Assembly (NCBI RefSeq): GCF_000687475.1
Contig: NC_057322.1
Span: forward strand, 1,240,001-1,304,000
Direction: 5' to 3'
DNA length: 64,000 nt
From: Ustilaginoidea virens
Taxonomy: Eukaryota; Ascomycota; Sordariomycetes; Hypocreales; Clavicipitaceae
The notes under the pieces are model-generated. The model was not told the origin of the DNA, did no database searches, and saw nothing but the letters and a program-made list of their open reading frames with translations. Of this stretch, positions 9,997 to 21,891 are shown one piece after another; within the stretch, counting starts at the first letter, position 1; each line of letters begins with the position of its first letter. Made by a program: the position numbers and the translations under genes.

Positions 9997-11184
9997 AGTC
10001 CTTACTGCCACCCTGATATCTGTTACAATAGCTCCTTGAAATTTCTTCTTGTCTGGCTTCGCCGTTTTCGTTGGGCGTCGGGCAACCGGGATATTGCGAT
10101 TAGATATTCTCGGCTGGTTTCCTGTACAGGCGATTGCTGGAAGCATCGCCATTTTTGTTCCATTCTTGCACCCACATTTACAGCGGCCGCGGCCGCTCAA
10201 ATATACATTCCGGATCAGCCGGGTCGACGTATCATTCGTCGCAAGACGGTGCCACACGGTATTCAAGTGTCTGAGCTTTGAGTGCAGAGTTTTGTGAGTG
10301 TCAACTCTTTTGATTCTCGACGGTTCCATGTCCGTCCACACTTGGTACGGGGTACTGTGCAAAGGTAAAGGTTGCCTCGTGACCCAGACCCACCGGAGCA
10401 CCGCCAGAGCACCGCCAGAGCACCCACCGGAGCAGGTGCCTTGCATGAACTGGCTCTTGGCTGGCGGATTAGATTAATTAATTCAGTAATTGGAGGCAAG
10501 CGAGGCGGGAAAAAAAAAGAAAGGGTATCAGAGAATGAAGGATTGCTGATTGCGTGATCTCCCTTGAACACATGCAACCGCGATCTATCCCGATGTAGTG
10601 GTGTTCGAGGCTGGGTAGATGCTTAACTGCGTACCACCGAAACGGCTTCCCGGGGGTGTTAGCCGAGTACCTGGCAGCACCTGTCACCTCGCAGGTACCT
10701 GTCAATGTGAACCCCCTCCCAACGTCGCCGCGCCATCCATGGCTGGCACCGCGGAATCATCAAGCAACTTTCCGTCGGGTCGGAAATGCGGCTAGTCTCG
10801 GGCCGGTCGCACACATCGTCTTGCTGGGGCCCCACGGCGGAAGTTTCTGCACCACACAGCGGCACACAACACACACACAGCACACACACACGCACTCACA
10901 CACGCACGCACACACACACCACCACCACACTCGCTCTCTCGCCCGCTCGCTCGCACGTCTAGCCGTCGTCCTGCCCGGGCAGAGGAGTGCAGCGCGGCTT
11001 AGATCTGTCTCGGAGTCGTCGCCATATAACAGCAATGCCCCGCCCAGAATCAGCCCGGGTGGGGGGTTTTGATTTTGGTCTTGTTCCTCGTCTCTTACCT
11101 CTCCTCCCCCATCTCCCCCCCTTCCCCCACAAACAACACGTTACCTGAGCAGAAAGAATCAAGACGCCCGACACCAAAAGCACA
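9997..11184. other. 1.2-kb intergenic region upstream of hmgA
   Basis: No gene supported. It contains a NotI-like double GCGGCCGC at about 10181-10196, a short triple repeat of ACCGCCAGAGC type near 10395, the CA microsatellite at 10862-10930, and a C/T-rich tract at 11090-11131 that probably marks the hmgA core promoter. Confidence 0.45.
10862..10930. repeat. Imperfect CA microsatellite
   Basis: About 70 bp of CA dinucleotides interrupted by G and T, ending in CAC triplets. It lies about 255 bp upstream of the hmgA start. Confidence 0.9.
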
Positions 11185-12727
11185 ATGCCGGTCACGCAGT
11201 TTGAGACGAAAGAAAAGTACCGCTACCAGTGCGGCTTCAACAGCCACTTTGAGTAAGCAGACAATTTTGTCCTATTTTTGATCCACTCCGCTCGTTGTCT
11301 TTTTTCGTCTTAATCCCGGCGCACGTGATCGACCGGGGGAAAGGGGAGGCCTTTGACTGACGGTGGGTGATTCGTCGAAATCATCTAGGTCGGAAGCTGT
11401 TCAAGGAGCGTTGCCCATCGGCCACAACTCTCCGCAGCAGCCTCCGTTCGGCCTGTACGCAGAGAAGCTGTCCGGCACGGCTTTCACGGCGCCCAGGCAC
11501 GAAAACAAGCAGAGCTGGCTGTACCGCATCCTGCCGTCATGCGCACACCCTCCGTACCAACCGTCGCCCGAGGACGCGGCCCGGGAGCTGGTGAGGAGCC
11601 GCGACTCCAAGATGCACTACATCCCCAACCAGCTCCGGTGGGACCCCTTCAGCCACGACGAGTCCAAGGACCACGACTTTGTGTCGGGCCTCAAGCTGGT
11701 CGCGGGCGCCGGCGACGCCACGCAGAAGCAGGGCCTCGGCATGTACGTGTACGCGGCCGGCAGGGACATGGATGAAAACGCGGCCTTCTACTCGGCCGAC
11801 GGCGACCTGCTCATCGTCCCGCAGGAGGGCGACCTCGACATCCGCACCGAGCTCGGCTGGCTGCTCGTGCGGCAGATGGAGGTGGCCGTGATCCCGCGAG
11901 GCGTCAAGTACCGCGTCGGGCTGGCGTCGGGCCCGGCGCGCGGCTACGCCCTGGAGCTGTACCAGGGCCACTTCCAGCTGCCGGAGCTGGGGCCCCTGGG
12001 GTCCAACGGCCTGGCCAACGCGCGCGACTTCCTGGCCCCCGTGGCGCACTTCACGCAGGACTTTGGGCCGACGGCGCACGAGGGCTCCGGCCGCCACGTC
12101 GTGACGGTCAAGTTCAACAACGCCCTGTTCCGGACGACGCAGGCCCACACGCCCTTTGACGTGGTGGCCTGGCAGGGCAACTACTACCCGTACAAGTACG
12201 ACCTGGGCCGCTTCAACGCCATGGGCACCGTGTCGTACGACCACCCGGACCCGTCCATCTTCACGGTGCTGTCGGCGCCGTCGGCCGCGCCGGGCACCGC
12301 CGTCGCCGACTTTGTCATCTTCCCGCCGCGCTGGCTCGTCGGCGAGGACACCTTCCGCCCGCCGTGGTACCACCGCAACACCATGAGCGAGTTCATGGGC
12401 CTGATCCGCGGCGCGTACGACGCCAAGCGCGCCGGCGCCGGCGGCTTCGTCCCCGGCGGCGCCTCCCTGCACAACGTCATGAGCGGCCACGGGCCCGACG
12501 CCGAGAGCCACGAGGCCGCCCGCGCCGCCGAGCTGCATCCCGTCAAGGTCGGCGCCGGCAGCTGCGCCTTCATGTTTGAGAGCTGCCTCATGGTCGGCGT
12601 CACCGAGTGGGGGCTGCGCACCTGCAAGAAGGTCCAGGAGGCCTACAGCGAGGAGAGCTGGGGCGGCGTCGTCGCCCATTTCAACCTGCCCGAGGGCTGC
12701 GCCGTCCGGAGCCACCTAGCCGAGTAG
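11185..12727 (+). CDS. hmgA: Homogentisate 1,2-dioxygenase, 468 aa
   Basis: Exon 1 is 11185-11252 and exon 2 is 11389-12727; the 136-bp intron (GTAAGC...CATCTAG) splits the codon for Glu23. The non-haem iron enzyme opens the ring of homogentisate to maleylacetoacetate in phenylalanine/tyrosine catabolism and limits pyomelanin formation. Family signatures are complete: N-terminal [13 protein letters not shown], the PRGVKYRV strand, and the iron ligands His351 and Glu357 ([13 protein letters not shown]) and His390 (SGHGPD). The probable catalytic base is His308 (YDHPDPSIF). Length fits the family (about 440-470). WQGNY has Gln where many family members have His (from memory). GC-rich third positions suggest strong expression. 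The neighbouring catabolic genes (fumarylacetoacetase, maleylacetoacetate isomerase) are not in the window. Confidence 0.97.
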
Positions 12728-13022
12728 GCCGAGCCGGCGCGGTCGCTTGCAGACACGCGCACGCAACGCGACCCGGGGACCTTGTAGAGCAGCGGGGGGT
12801 TATCGTGGGGGAACGGGACTGTGCGTGCGGGTGCTTCGCTGTGGGAAATGTAGAATTGACGACGCGGCTCCCAGCTCGGGCTTGGCCGAGTATTGTGTCG
12901 CCTGTTCTTTCAGAATGGTGGGAATTGTTGGCCGGCATGTTCACCTTGGGGGCTATTTCGCTCGGCATTCTGGAGTCAAGACTGCAAATTGCTGAATGGG
13001 GAGAGGCGCTTCCATTGTTGGA

Positions 13023-13310
13023 TAGGCATCTTTGAAAGTGAAATAGGAGAAGCGCTGCCGTCGTGGTAGGCATCTCAAAAACTTGGCATCGCAAACCTTG
13101 GGAGAAGCATGACTATTGCTTATATAGGCATCTTACAGCCAAAACCTAGAAATATCCTTTTAAAAAATAAGAAGGAGAAAAAAGGGCACTTTATTTACAG
13201 GCATCCATCTGCAAAAGTGAAACTTTGCAACCCATTGAACGGGAGCAGCAGCAGCAGCAGCAGCAGCAGCATACTTATAGGCATCTGCAAAGCTGAAACT
13301 TTGCAAGCCG
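13023..13310. repeat. Degenerate TAGGCATCT / hairpin repeat
   Basis: The 9-mer TAGGCATCT or a close variant begins at 13023, 13067, 13125, 13199 and 13278. The last two copies share about 35 bp including GCAAAGCTGAAACTTTGC, which can fold as a hairpin with a 6-bp stem (GCAAAG/CTTTGC). Spacing is irregular (44-79 bp). It lies 0.3-0.6 kb downstream of the hmgA stop. Confidence 0.75.
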
Positions 13311-14469
13311 TTCCAGAGGAAACGCACCAGCCAGCCAAAGCCAACAAACACCTTGCTTCCTCAGAGGCCAAACAAGGTCGGGCTCTTGATGTACTTACTT
13401 CTGGGCAGCAGGCCGGGCACGCTCGGCACGCTCGGCATCCCAGGCAACAGAGCGTAGCTGGCGACTCGGCAGAGAGCATCGCAGCGTGGCATGACCTGGC
13501 CGGGGCAGTGGAACACGGGCTTACGACCGAGTTCGGGGTTTGGGAAAGAGGCTGACGATCCGAGCCGTCGCGGGCACATGGCCAAGTCCCAGCCGTCAGG
13601 GCATCAGGACACGGGGAACCTCGACTTGCTTCCACGAGCCGCGCAAAAGCAACCTGGCAAGCAGGCCGCAACCAGGGCTCAAATGCGTGGCTCCATGCGA
13701 ATAGGCAAGGCGTTTCGCTTGATGCAGAGCCTGAGTTCTGGGCATCAGCGCGTCGCGGGCGAGCGGGTCAGCAGCAAGCATTGGCGTATGTGGCTGCGCT
13801 GGCCTCACTGGACAGGATGGATGGGAATAGCGGGCGACTTGGTCACTGGCTGGCAAGGAGAGCAGGCTTGTTGTCTTCTTTTCCGCGACTTTGAAGCTGT
13901 TGCCCGGGGGGGGGGGGGGGGGGGGGTGTTTGTGGGAAAGCGCCCGTCCTGGTTGGTAAATACTTGGCCGAGGACAAGGTTGGACAAGACCAAGGTCAAC
14001 CCAAAAGGGTACGGAGTACGGAGTATGCAGATAAGAACTCTAAAAGAGGACCGACGCTGTTGTACGTGCTAATGCGGAAAGTGGCCCCTTGCGGCCCTGT
14101 GGGGAGAAGAAGGCGTCAGCGGCGAAAGGGTTGCCAAGTCTTGTCCATCAACAGGCCTTTTGCAGTTTGTCCCAAGATTGATGAAGAAATGGTCATCACC
14201 AGGGCCAGTGCTTACAGGGCCCAAGCATTTCTTCCGCCTTCACGTCCCTTGTCTTGGCCTTCCCAATCACATGCTAAGGGGGCGGGGAAATGTCCATGGC
14301 GATGCAAGCAACGACGTGGTTATCTCGAGAGGCTGTCTGTCTGTCTGTCCATGCCAGCAGGTGATGGCCTCGAGGCAACATGGATGGGTGGTTATGGGAA
14401 GAGAGGAGCGAGGGAGAAGGTGAGCTGCCCGGGGGCAAGAGTCGAGCACTTGCTGTCGGTGGGTAGACC

Positions 14470-14513
14470 ATGGACGGACGATGGACAGACGATGGACAGA
14501 CGATGGGCAGACG
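14470..14513. repeat. 11-bp tandem repeat, 4 units
   Basis: Four head-to-tail copies of ATGGACAGACG with single substitutions in units 1 and 4. Intergenic. Confidence 0.93.
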
Positions 14514-15948
14514 ATGATAAGGTTGTTGCATTGCATTCCAGCTGCGAGAGAAGTAAAGGTTCAGGTCCGCAGCTGCAACAGGCCGGGGGAGGGGATGCAG
14601 GGGTTGGCTTAGGTTCCATAGCCCTTGCCGCCAGCGATGCCGCCAGCGAAGTCGAAACTCGGTCGCCCCACCTCCAGAACGACTTGACGAGAGTCAATTC
14701 AAATTTCATCCGCCTTCACCATCTACTGCCTACCTGTATGTATGTACTGTACTGCTCACGACACCTCGACTGCTACCTTTCCTCCGGCCCGCCAGGCCGC
14801 CAACGCCGGCTGCGCGACTTGTTTCCCTGCGGAACAAGGGCATGCAGGTGTGGCCGAGGACGCAGTGCTACAAGGATCTCTTGGTCGCCGACCGTCACGT
14901 TTGCGTCGTGATCGAAAGACACACCCGCTTGTAGATCTGCAAGCAAGGTTCCGGCCTAGATTTAGACTCTACGTACGGCATGGGCCCTCTCATGCAAGTT
15001 TGTCGGCAGATGGATGCTAGGGACATTTTCGCGCACTTCAATGACCAGCCGGTGCAGGCAGTGCAGCAGTCACCGTACCGACGCACAAACTCCCGACTCG
15101 TGGTGGTGAACTCGAGCGTCTTATTCCGGCCGTGCACTGCGTCGAAATCATATAGCACGGGGCCGCTGCCCTGGCTAGATTCCTCGGCTCAGAGACGGCC
15201 AGGATGGTTTGGCATGGTGCCAAATCCGACCTCCGAAGCAACAACTCCAGGCGAAACAAAAAGGCGAAACAAAAGAACCACCCCGCCTCCCCTTTCACCT
15301 TGTGAGTTGGCATCGTTGCTGCCAATGGTTGGGTTCGGTCCGGTTGTACTTGAACCAACAGCTGCCATGTTGCAGTCACACAGACAAGATCCATCCATCC
15401 CTCCTCTGCCACTTGACCAAAAGGCCCGGCACCAGGCCCCTTTGCTTCTTAGCATCATCAACTTGGGGTGAACCTAAGATCTTGTCGTCCCCGCCGTACC
15501 ATCTTACCATGACCCACAGCTGCACATGCGGAAGAAAAATGGACCCCCAGCATCGGCATTTGATGCTTGATGCTCATGGTCCGAGCTACATCTCCGGGGG
15601 CAGCCCGGCCAGCCACAAGATCAAGCCATGGTCAAGCTGTCAATGAAATCACGGAGGATGCTTTTCACCAGCGGGGACAAGCCGGTGAGCTGGGAAGCTT
15701 TGCCACCACACCTTGTGGATATCTGATGGGGTCCTTTGTGACGCTCCTTTGCCCAGCATCATCGTTGAAGCAGGACTCGCAGTTGACCTGTTACCCGGAC
15801 ATTGATGTGGAAAGGCGTTTAAAAACTGGGCAGACATCCTTCAGGAGTGTCCAGTCCAATTCATTGTCTTTTGTGCCTTGTTCCCACCGAATTCGTCGCC
15901 CGACGTTGCAGCCGTGTTCTACGGATTGCAGTCTGCAATTTGCTGAAA

Positions 15949-18900
15949 ATGCAAAAGAAAGACAACAAGGAAAAGACGTCGCAAGTGTTGGGGAAGCCAA
16001 AGGAGATTATAAAACCGGTAGAGAAAGAGAACCTCGTTTTGGTCGACTTACACCTTGCTGATCAAACAAATAGCTCTCTGACGAACATGTCGAGCGTAGA
16101 AAGACTCTTGAAGGGTAGGAGCCTCGGCTACAAACAATATGCATAAACCCTTTTTGAAAAAGTAAATGATCCAAAGCAGCCTCTGATGCCGTAAATTTGC
16201 AGGGAACTTGTTGCTACCGAGGATGACATTCTCGAAGCCAGGGAGCTGGCAGCCTCCATGAGCATGGAGCAAGTCCGGGCAGTATGTCGCGACCATGGGT
16301 GGCAGCCAGGCCAGACAAACATCACATTTGCAGTCCCGACGTCTAACATTCTTTTCTTTTTTTTTCCTGCTCTAGATGATGAAGAAAGTCTTGGCCATTC
16401 ACGATGGCGACCCAAACTTTCCCCGCGTCACCTTGCGCAAGATTCAAGAGTTTATAGGTGTGCTGATTGATTCCTGCACGGCCGCCTGGGGGAAAACCAG
16501 GGATGCCCATCAGCTACTGATTCCCGAGGTAGAAAACGAAGACATTGCCGAGAATCCCGAAAAGCACGAGGAGATCATACAGGAGATGAAGGTGGAAGCT
16601 GCTTTGATCACCAACAACAGTCCTTACGCCGAGGTGCGCGCCGTCACCGACAACCATGACGACCCCAGCACGCCCGTGTCGACGGTTCGTGCCTGGACCA
16701 TTGGCATCGTCTTTTCCTGCTTCCTGGCTTTCGTCAACCAGCTCTTCTCTATACGACAACCGCCCATCCGCTTCGACACCAACATGGCACAGCTGCTGGC
16801 CTACCCCGTCGGTAAAGCCTGGGAGAAGTGGATGCCCCAAGCGGACATGCGCATTCCGTTCACCAGCCGAGTCGTCAACCTCAACCCCGGGAGGTTCAAC
16901 AAGAAGGAACACATGCTCATCGCCATCATGGCAAACACGTCCCGAAGCCTGCCCTACACCCAGTACATCATCTGGACCCAAGTCTTGCCCCAGTACTTCA
17001 ACCAACAGTACGCCCGCAGCTTCGCTTACATCTTCCTCAACGCGTTCGCCACCAATTTCATCGGCTACGGCCTTGCCGGCATCACCCGGAAGTTCCTGGT
17101 GTACCCGTCGTACTGCGTCTGGCCTCGATCCCTGGTCACCATCGCCCTCAACACTGCGCTGCACAATGAAGAGAACCACCCTGTGGCGGGCCCCCTTGGC
17201 AAGACGTGGAACGTTTCGCGCTACCGGTTCTTCATGGTGATTTTCGCCGGCATGTTTGTGTACTTTTGGTTCCCAAACTACATTTTCCAGGTGCTCACCT
17301 ACTTTGCGTGGATGACTTGGATTGCGCCAGACAATGTGCACTTGAACGTCTTGGCGGGCATGCAGAACGGTCTTGGAGTACGTCAGCTGCTTCGGCGCGT
17401 TTGAACTTGCCGACGAGGATCGAGCAAAGGATGTTCTTTTACTGACAGACGGGACAGCTGTTCAACCCTCTTTCCACATTTGACTGGAACGTCATCAACT
17501 TTAATGAGACTGACCCCTTGGTGCGTACACACACACATACATTCATGCACACACATATATATATATATGTATATCCCCATGCCCCAAATTACCGGGCAAT
17601 GTCGCCTAACAACCGGTTTGCAATGGCAGATGATTCCGGCCTTCTCAACCTTCAACATGGCCGGCGGCATGTTTATCGTAGGGCTTGCCATTCTTTGCGC
17701 CTGGTACACCAACACTTGGAACACGGCGTACTTGCCCATCAACAGCAACCGAATCTACAATCACTTTGGAAAGCTCTACAACGTGTCTCATGCCCTCGAC
17801 GAGCGCGGCATGTTCAACTTGGAAAAGTACAACGACTACTCTGCTCCTTACATGAGTGCCGCCTACTGCCTTGTCTACGGATTTTACTTTTCCATTTACT
17901 CTGCTGTGGTTACCCATGTCGTTCTGTATCATCGATATGAGCTCAAGATAGGTTTCAAGAACCTATTCAAGGGCTTCAGGTGGGGAAGACGTGGGAGGAA
18001 TACCGAGGCTAAACGGGAGAATGAGCACGTCGCCGACGGTGAATACCTTGATGTCCACAACCGGCTCATGGCTGCCTATCCCGAAGGTATGATGCTTTCG
18101 GCCTCGTTTTCGTCGCGCCAGAATAAACTGACAACGGGTATTGCAAGTTTCCGAGTGGTTCTACTTTGCTACGCTCGTCATCTCCGTGATTTGCGGTGTC
18201 CTTGGTATTACGCTCTGGCCCACCTACACCTCGCCCGTCGTGATCCTCTACGGCATCTGGCTTTGCCTCATGTTTATCATCCCCATCGGTGTCGTGACTG
18301 CCATGACGGGCATCGAGGTGACGTTGAACGTGTTTGCCGAGTTTATCGGAGGCATCATTGCCGAGGGCAATGCTCTAGCCATGAACTTTTTCAAGTCGTA
18401 CGGGTATGTTGTCAGCGGCGCCTAGGCATTCCTTTTGTCTCTTTTCCGCTTCCCTGCCCGTGGCGCGCCGTCGATCAAGATCAAGGCCAAGATGCTGGTC
18501 CCTGATACTTTGCGCAGATACGTTACCTGTGCCCACGCACTTTCATTCGCCAACGACTTGAAGATTGCTCATTATGTCAAGGTGGGAGATGCCGACGGTC
18601 CAGAATCCCCTTCCCAGGTCCCACCTGGCGTCCACTCGCTTATTGACAAGGCTTCTTGACCAGATCCCCCCCCGTGTCACGTTTGCCGGACAAATGGTGG
18701 CCACCTTCGTCTCCACCATTATCTGCGCCGGAGTCATCAAATTCCAGGTAAGCTGGCTTCCGCTGCCCTTGTTTGGTCAAGATGCTGCGCTGTGTGTTGC
18801 CGTTCGCTTCTGACCATATTGGAAGATGGACATTCCTGGCGTCTGCACGTTGAACCCGCCCATGCGTTTCAAGTGCCCGTCGCCCACCACCTTCTTCACT

Positions 18901-19600
18901 GCCTCGGTCCTCTGGGGATCCATTGGTCCCATCAAGGTGTTTGGCAGAAACGGCCAGTACAAGTGGCTGCTTCTCGGTTTCCCCCTCGGAGTAGCTCTCG
19001 TCCTGGCCTTTTACGGTCTCAAGAAGCTGTTTCCAAACAGCCGCGTCTTGGGACAGGTCCACGTCGTCGCCGCCATTGCTGGTGGTTTGCACTGGGCACC
19101 CTACAGTACGTCCAACCTCGCACCGTGCCGTAAAAGCAAACAGCATTCGAAAAAAAAGAATCATCTGATGTGTGTGTCTTTGCAGATTTCTCCTACTCGT
19201 TCCCAGCTGTCCCAGTCGCCTGGCTATCGTGGATCTATATCCGCAGCCGATATCTCGACTTTTGGTCCAAGGTGAGCACCCCCCCCCCCCTCCCCCCCCC
19301 CCCCCCCCGAACACCGGGGTGCTTTTCGCGCCGTGTGACGACTAACACGAAAGGGCCGACTTTTTCTTCTCGGTCTCTGCGCAGTACAACTTTGTTCTCT
19401 CGGCCGCCCTGTCCGCAGGCATTGCCGTGTCTGCCATCATCATGCTCTTCTCGGTCCAGTGGGTTGGCGCGGAAATCAAGTGGTGGGGGAACGCGCAGCC
19501 TTCGGTTGGGTGCGAAGGCACGCCTTGTACGCTCAAGGCGCTGGCAAACGGGGAGAGGTTCTATCCGTGGTGGGACGCAAGCAAGGTTCCCGCTCCCTGA
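15949..19600 (+). CDS. Oligopeptide transporter, OPT family, 898 aa, 12 exons
   Basis: Exons: 15949-16017, 16074-16114, 16203-16281, 16376-17377, 17458-17520, 17630-18086, 18148-18403, 18518-18581, 18664-18747, 18826-19105, 19186-19271, 19385-19600. All introns are GT..AG and the sum is a whole number of codons. The product is a multi-pass plasma-membrane protein that should import small peptides, or a relative such as a siderophore or glutathione conjugate, by proton symport. Family marks: the cytosolic leader ATEDDILEARELA and DGDPNFPRVTLRK, NPGRFNKKEH (the OPT NPG motif), STFDWNVINFNETDP, FGYVTCAHALSFANDLK-type loop, and VKIPPRVTFAGQ (the KIPPR motif). Length is typical for fungal OPTs. 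The first two small exons were chosen because they alone lead in frame into exon 3. Intron 5 carries CA/TA microsatellite and intron 11 a long C tract. Converges on the TMEM135-like gene. Confidence 0.93.
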
Positions 19601-20101
19601 GGTCGGTCGGAGCTTGCATGTGGACGGGGGCACAAGGTCGCGGATGGATTGATTCGTGCTTGCGCGCCGTTTCCCCGTGGCTCATGCTCATGCTCATGTC
19701 ATGGTGCAAGATGGTGTTTTTGCCTGTCAGGCATTGCAACCTGCGCAAGTGGTGCGCCATATACGGGGCAATGCCTCCCTGCAGCACGCCTGTTGCTGCT
19801 GCGTGTTTGGTTCGCGGTTGACGGGTTGACGGGTTGGCTGGTGCAGCTGTGTCTGCAAGGAAGATATACAGTAGAGAATCTGGTGGACAAAGCAGGTACA
19901 ACAACAACAACGGCATGGGGAAGCAAATAGACGACGACGTAATGGCGCGTGCTCCAGGGGCATCCATGTACGTGGCACGCGAGATGGGGACACGGCAAAA
20001 TCACGATTTCTGCTGCTCCCATGATTGGGCGCTGTAATAAATGTATGGAACAAAGTCGGGCACCCCACGCGGCCAACACGCAGGCCAGGCCGCAAGCCCG
20101 C
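19601..20101. other. Convergent 3' region
   Basis: Five hundred bases between two facing stop codons. Apart from short repeats such as CATGCTCATGCTCATG (about 19682-19700) and GACGGGTTGACGGGTTG, nothing is seen. Confidence 0.5.
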
Positions 20102-21891
20102 TCACTCGTCCTTGACGTCGTTGCCATCCGCGCCATCCTCGCCATCCTCGCCGTCGCCGTCGTCGTCGTCGTCGTCGTCGTCGTCATCCACGCTCCAGTC
20201 CCTCCAGCCCTCGCCGCGGATCCAGCTGAGGCCCTTGCGCCACTCGGCCTCGCGGACGGCGCGCGCGTCGCGCTCGTACACGACGCCGGTGACCATGAGG
20301 GCGGCGACAAAGAGCCAGACGTCGCCGGCGCGCATGGCCCTCCACCAGCGGCGCTTGACGCCCACCTTCCACAGGCAGTCGACGCTGGCGCGCGCCGAGT
20401 GCAGGAAGACGGGGCGGCCGTGGCGGCGGTCGACCCAGGCCCACAGGCCGGCGAGGAAGCCGCCGAGGAAGAAGCGCTGGGTGGCGAGGGCGCGGCGCGG
20501 CAGGACGGCCTGGAAGAGGCACAGGGAGGCCCAGGCGGTGGAGATGGCGCCGGCGGCGAAGGCGGCGGAGCGCAGGGCGCGGGCGACGGCGCGGCGGGCG
20601 ACGGCGAGCGGGCGGTGGTACAGGGCCGGCAGGCGCGGCGGCAGGACGGCCAGGGCGGCGTGGAGGGCGAGCAGGGCGCGCGCGAGGGGCGGGAACGACG
20701 CGGGCCAGAAGGCCAGGTAGGCGCGCAGGCAGGACGGGTCGGCCGGGTGGAGGGCCGCGCAGGACAGCGAGGCGATGAGCGGGTGCGCCTGGGCGGTGAG
20801 CGGGGCGACGGCGGGGAGGGCCGCGGCCGCGGGCGCGCCGGCGCCGGCGCCGGGGAACATGGTGGGCGACACGTACGGCGGCCAGTTGAGGCGGGCCATC
20901 TGGGCGAGGCTGCGGACCACGTCGGCGCTCGACGGCCACGCCACGCGGGGGGACAGGCCGGGCGGCCGGGGGTGCAGGTAGCCGTCCGAGTGGCGGAAGA
21001 TGAAGCTGCCGTAGGTCTGGGGCAGAGTCAGTTGAAGGGAGTCGGTAGGCTGCTGCCCGTGGGCTGTCGGGCAAGAAGAAAAAAAAAAAAAAAAAAAAAA
21101 CTCACATCGGGGAAGCAGTCGCCGTCAAAGGCCACGGCGTGCAGCAGCTGGCCAAACGCAAAGGGCTGCAGCATCCAGCTGCCGAACCACCAGGGCCGGT
21201 CGCGCCGGCGGCCGTTGCGCACCCCCCACACCGCGCCGGCGGCCTCGCCCGCGTTCCAGGCGAACTCGAGCGCGCGGAACAGGGCGTAGACGGCCACGGA
21301 CACGCGCAGCTGGCGCGCCGGGTAGACGCCCAGGGCGGCGCCGGCCAGCGAGGCCCCCACGGCCGGGGCGTAGCGCGACGTCAGCGCGGCCGCCGTGCGC
21401 GGGTTGCGCCGCCGGAACGGCTCGACCTGCGGGTCCAGCAGGTGGGCGCGCAGGCGGCACAGGAACCGGAAGAGCAGCCGGTACAGGAGGAGGATGCACG
21501 ACAGCGACGCCGACAGCCGCACGCCCGCGACGCCGCCGCCTTTCGACGACGATGACCGGCCGCCGGGCAGGCGTCGCGCGAGGGCCTCCCAGCCCCGGAC
21601 GGCGGCCAGCGTGGCGGCAAACACGCGCAGGGCGTGCCTCACGGCCCGGGCGTTGTAGTCATCGGGAGGGGGCGGGCTCCGCGGGTGCGGCCGCGGCCGC
21701 GGCTGCAGGGCCTTGTCGACCGAGGCGGGCGAGGGCGCCGCCCGGCGCAGCGCCCGGGACCGCGAGAGCACGTAGCGGTGGAGGGTGGCGTACTCGCGCG
21801 CCGAGATGGTGTAGCGGAGGGCGTTGCGCAGCACGGCGTCGACGGGGGTCGGGGCGGGAGCCGCGGCCGGAGGCGCAGCGGGAGCAGCCAT
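20102..21891 (-). CDS. TMEM135-like multi-pass membrane protein, 566 aa
   Basis: Exon 1 is 21891-21106 (262 codons) and exon 2 is 21016-20102. The 89-bp intron starts GTGAG, is followed at once by about 22 T, and ends CTGCCCCAG. Splicing joins HAVAFDGDCFPD to TYGSFIFRHS. The HAVxFDxDCxPxxYxxFI pattern next to several hydrophobic segments (LSASLSCILLLYRLLFRFL, GASLAGAALGVY, LFVAALMVTGVVY) fits from memory the TMEM135 family, linked in animals to peroxisomes and mitochondria; the fungal role is unknown. The Ala/Arg-rich composition reflects very high GC. The C-terminus is acidic: a run of ten Asp from a GTC array, followed by GDGEDGEDG. The start at 21891 is chosen because the open frame upstream reads as leader. 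Family call moderate, gene model strong. Confidence 0.8.

Larger units (their letters stand above)
12728..15948. other. 3.2-kb region without a supported gene
   Basis: Reading frames of 150-315 codons occur (for example plus 13964-14911), but they cross a G21 run, short tandem repeats and lack family features or splice logic, so I reject them. The region holds the TAGGCATCT repeat (13023-13310), CAG repeats (13240-13270), 21 G at 13906-13926, a doubled TACGGAGTA at 14010-14026 and an 11-bp tandem repeat (14470-14513). The right end carries the OPT gene promoter. Confidence 0.45.

Noticed and set aside
11537..12715. 392-codon minus-strand frame opposite hmgA
   Set aside because: It is antisense to the strongly supported dioxygenase exon; such frames are common opposite GC-rich coding sequence.
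13964..14911. 315-codon plus-strand frame
   Set aside because: No domain pattern; it crosses the doubled TACGGAGTA and an 11-bp tandem repeat; no splice or promoter logic.
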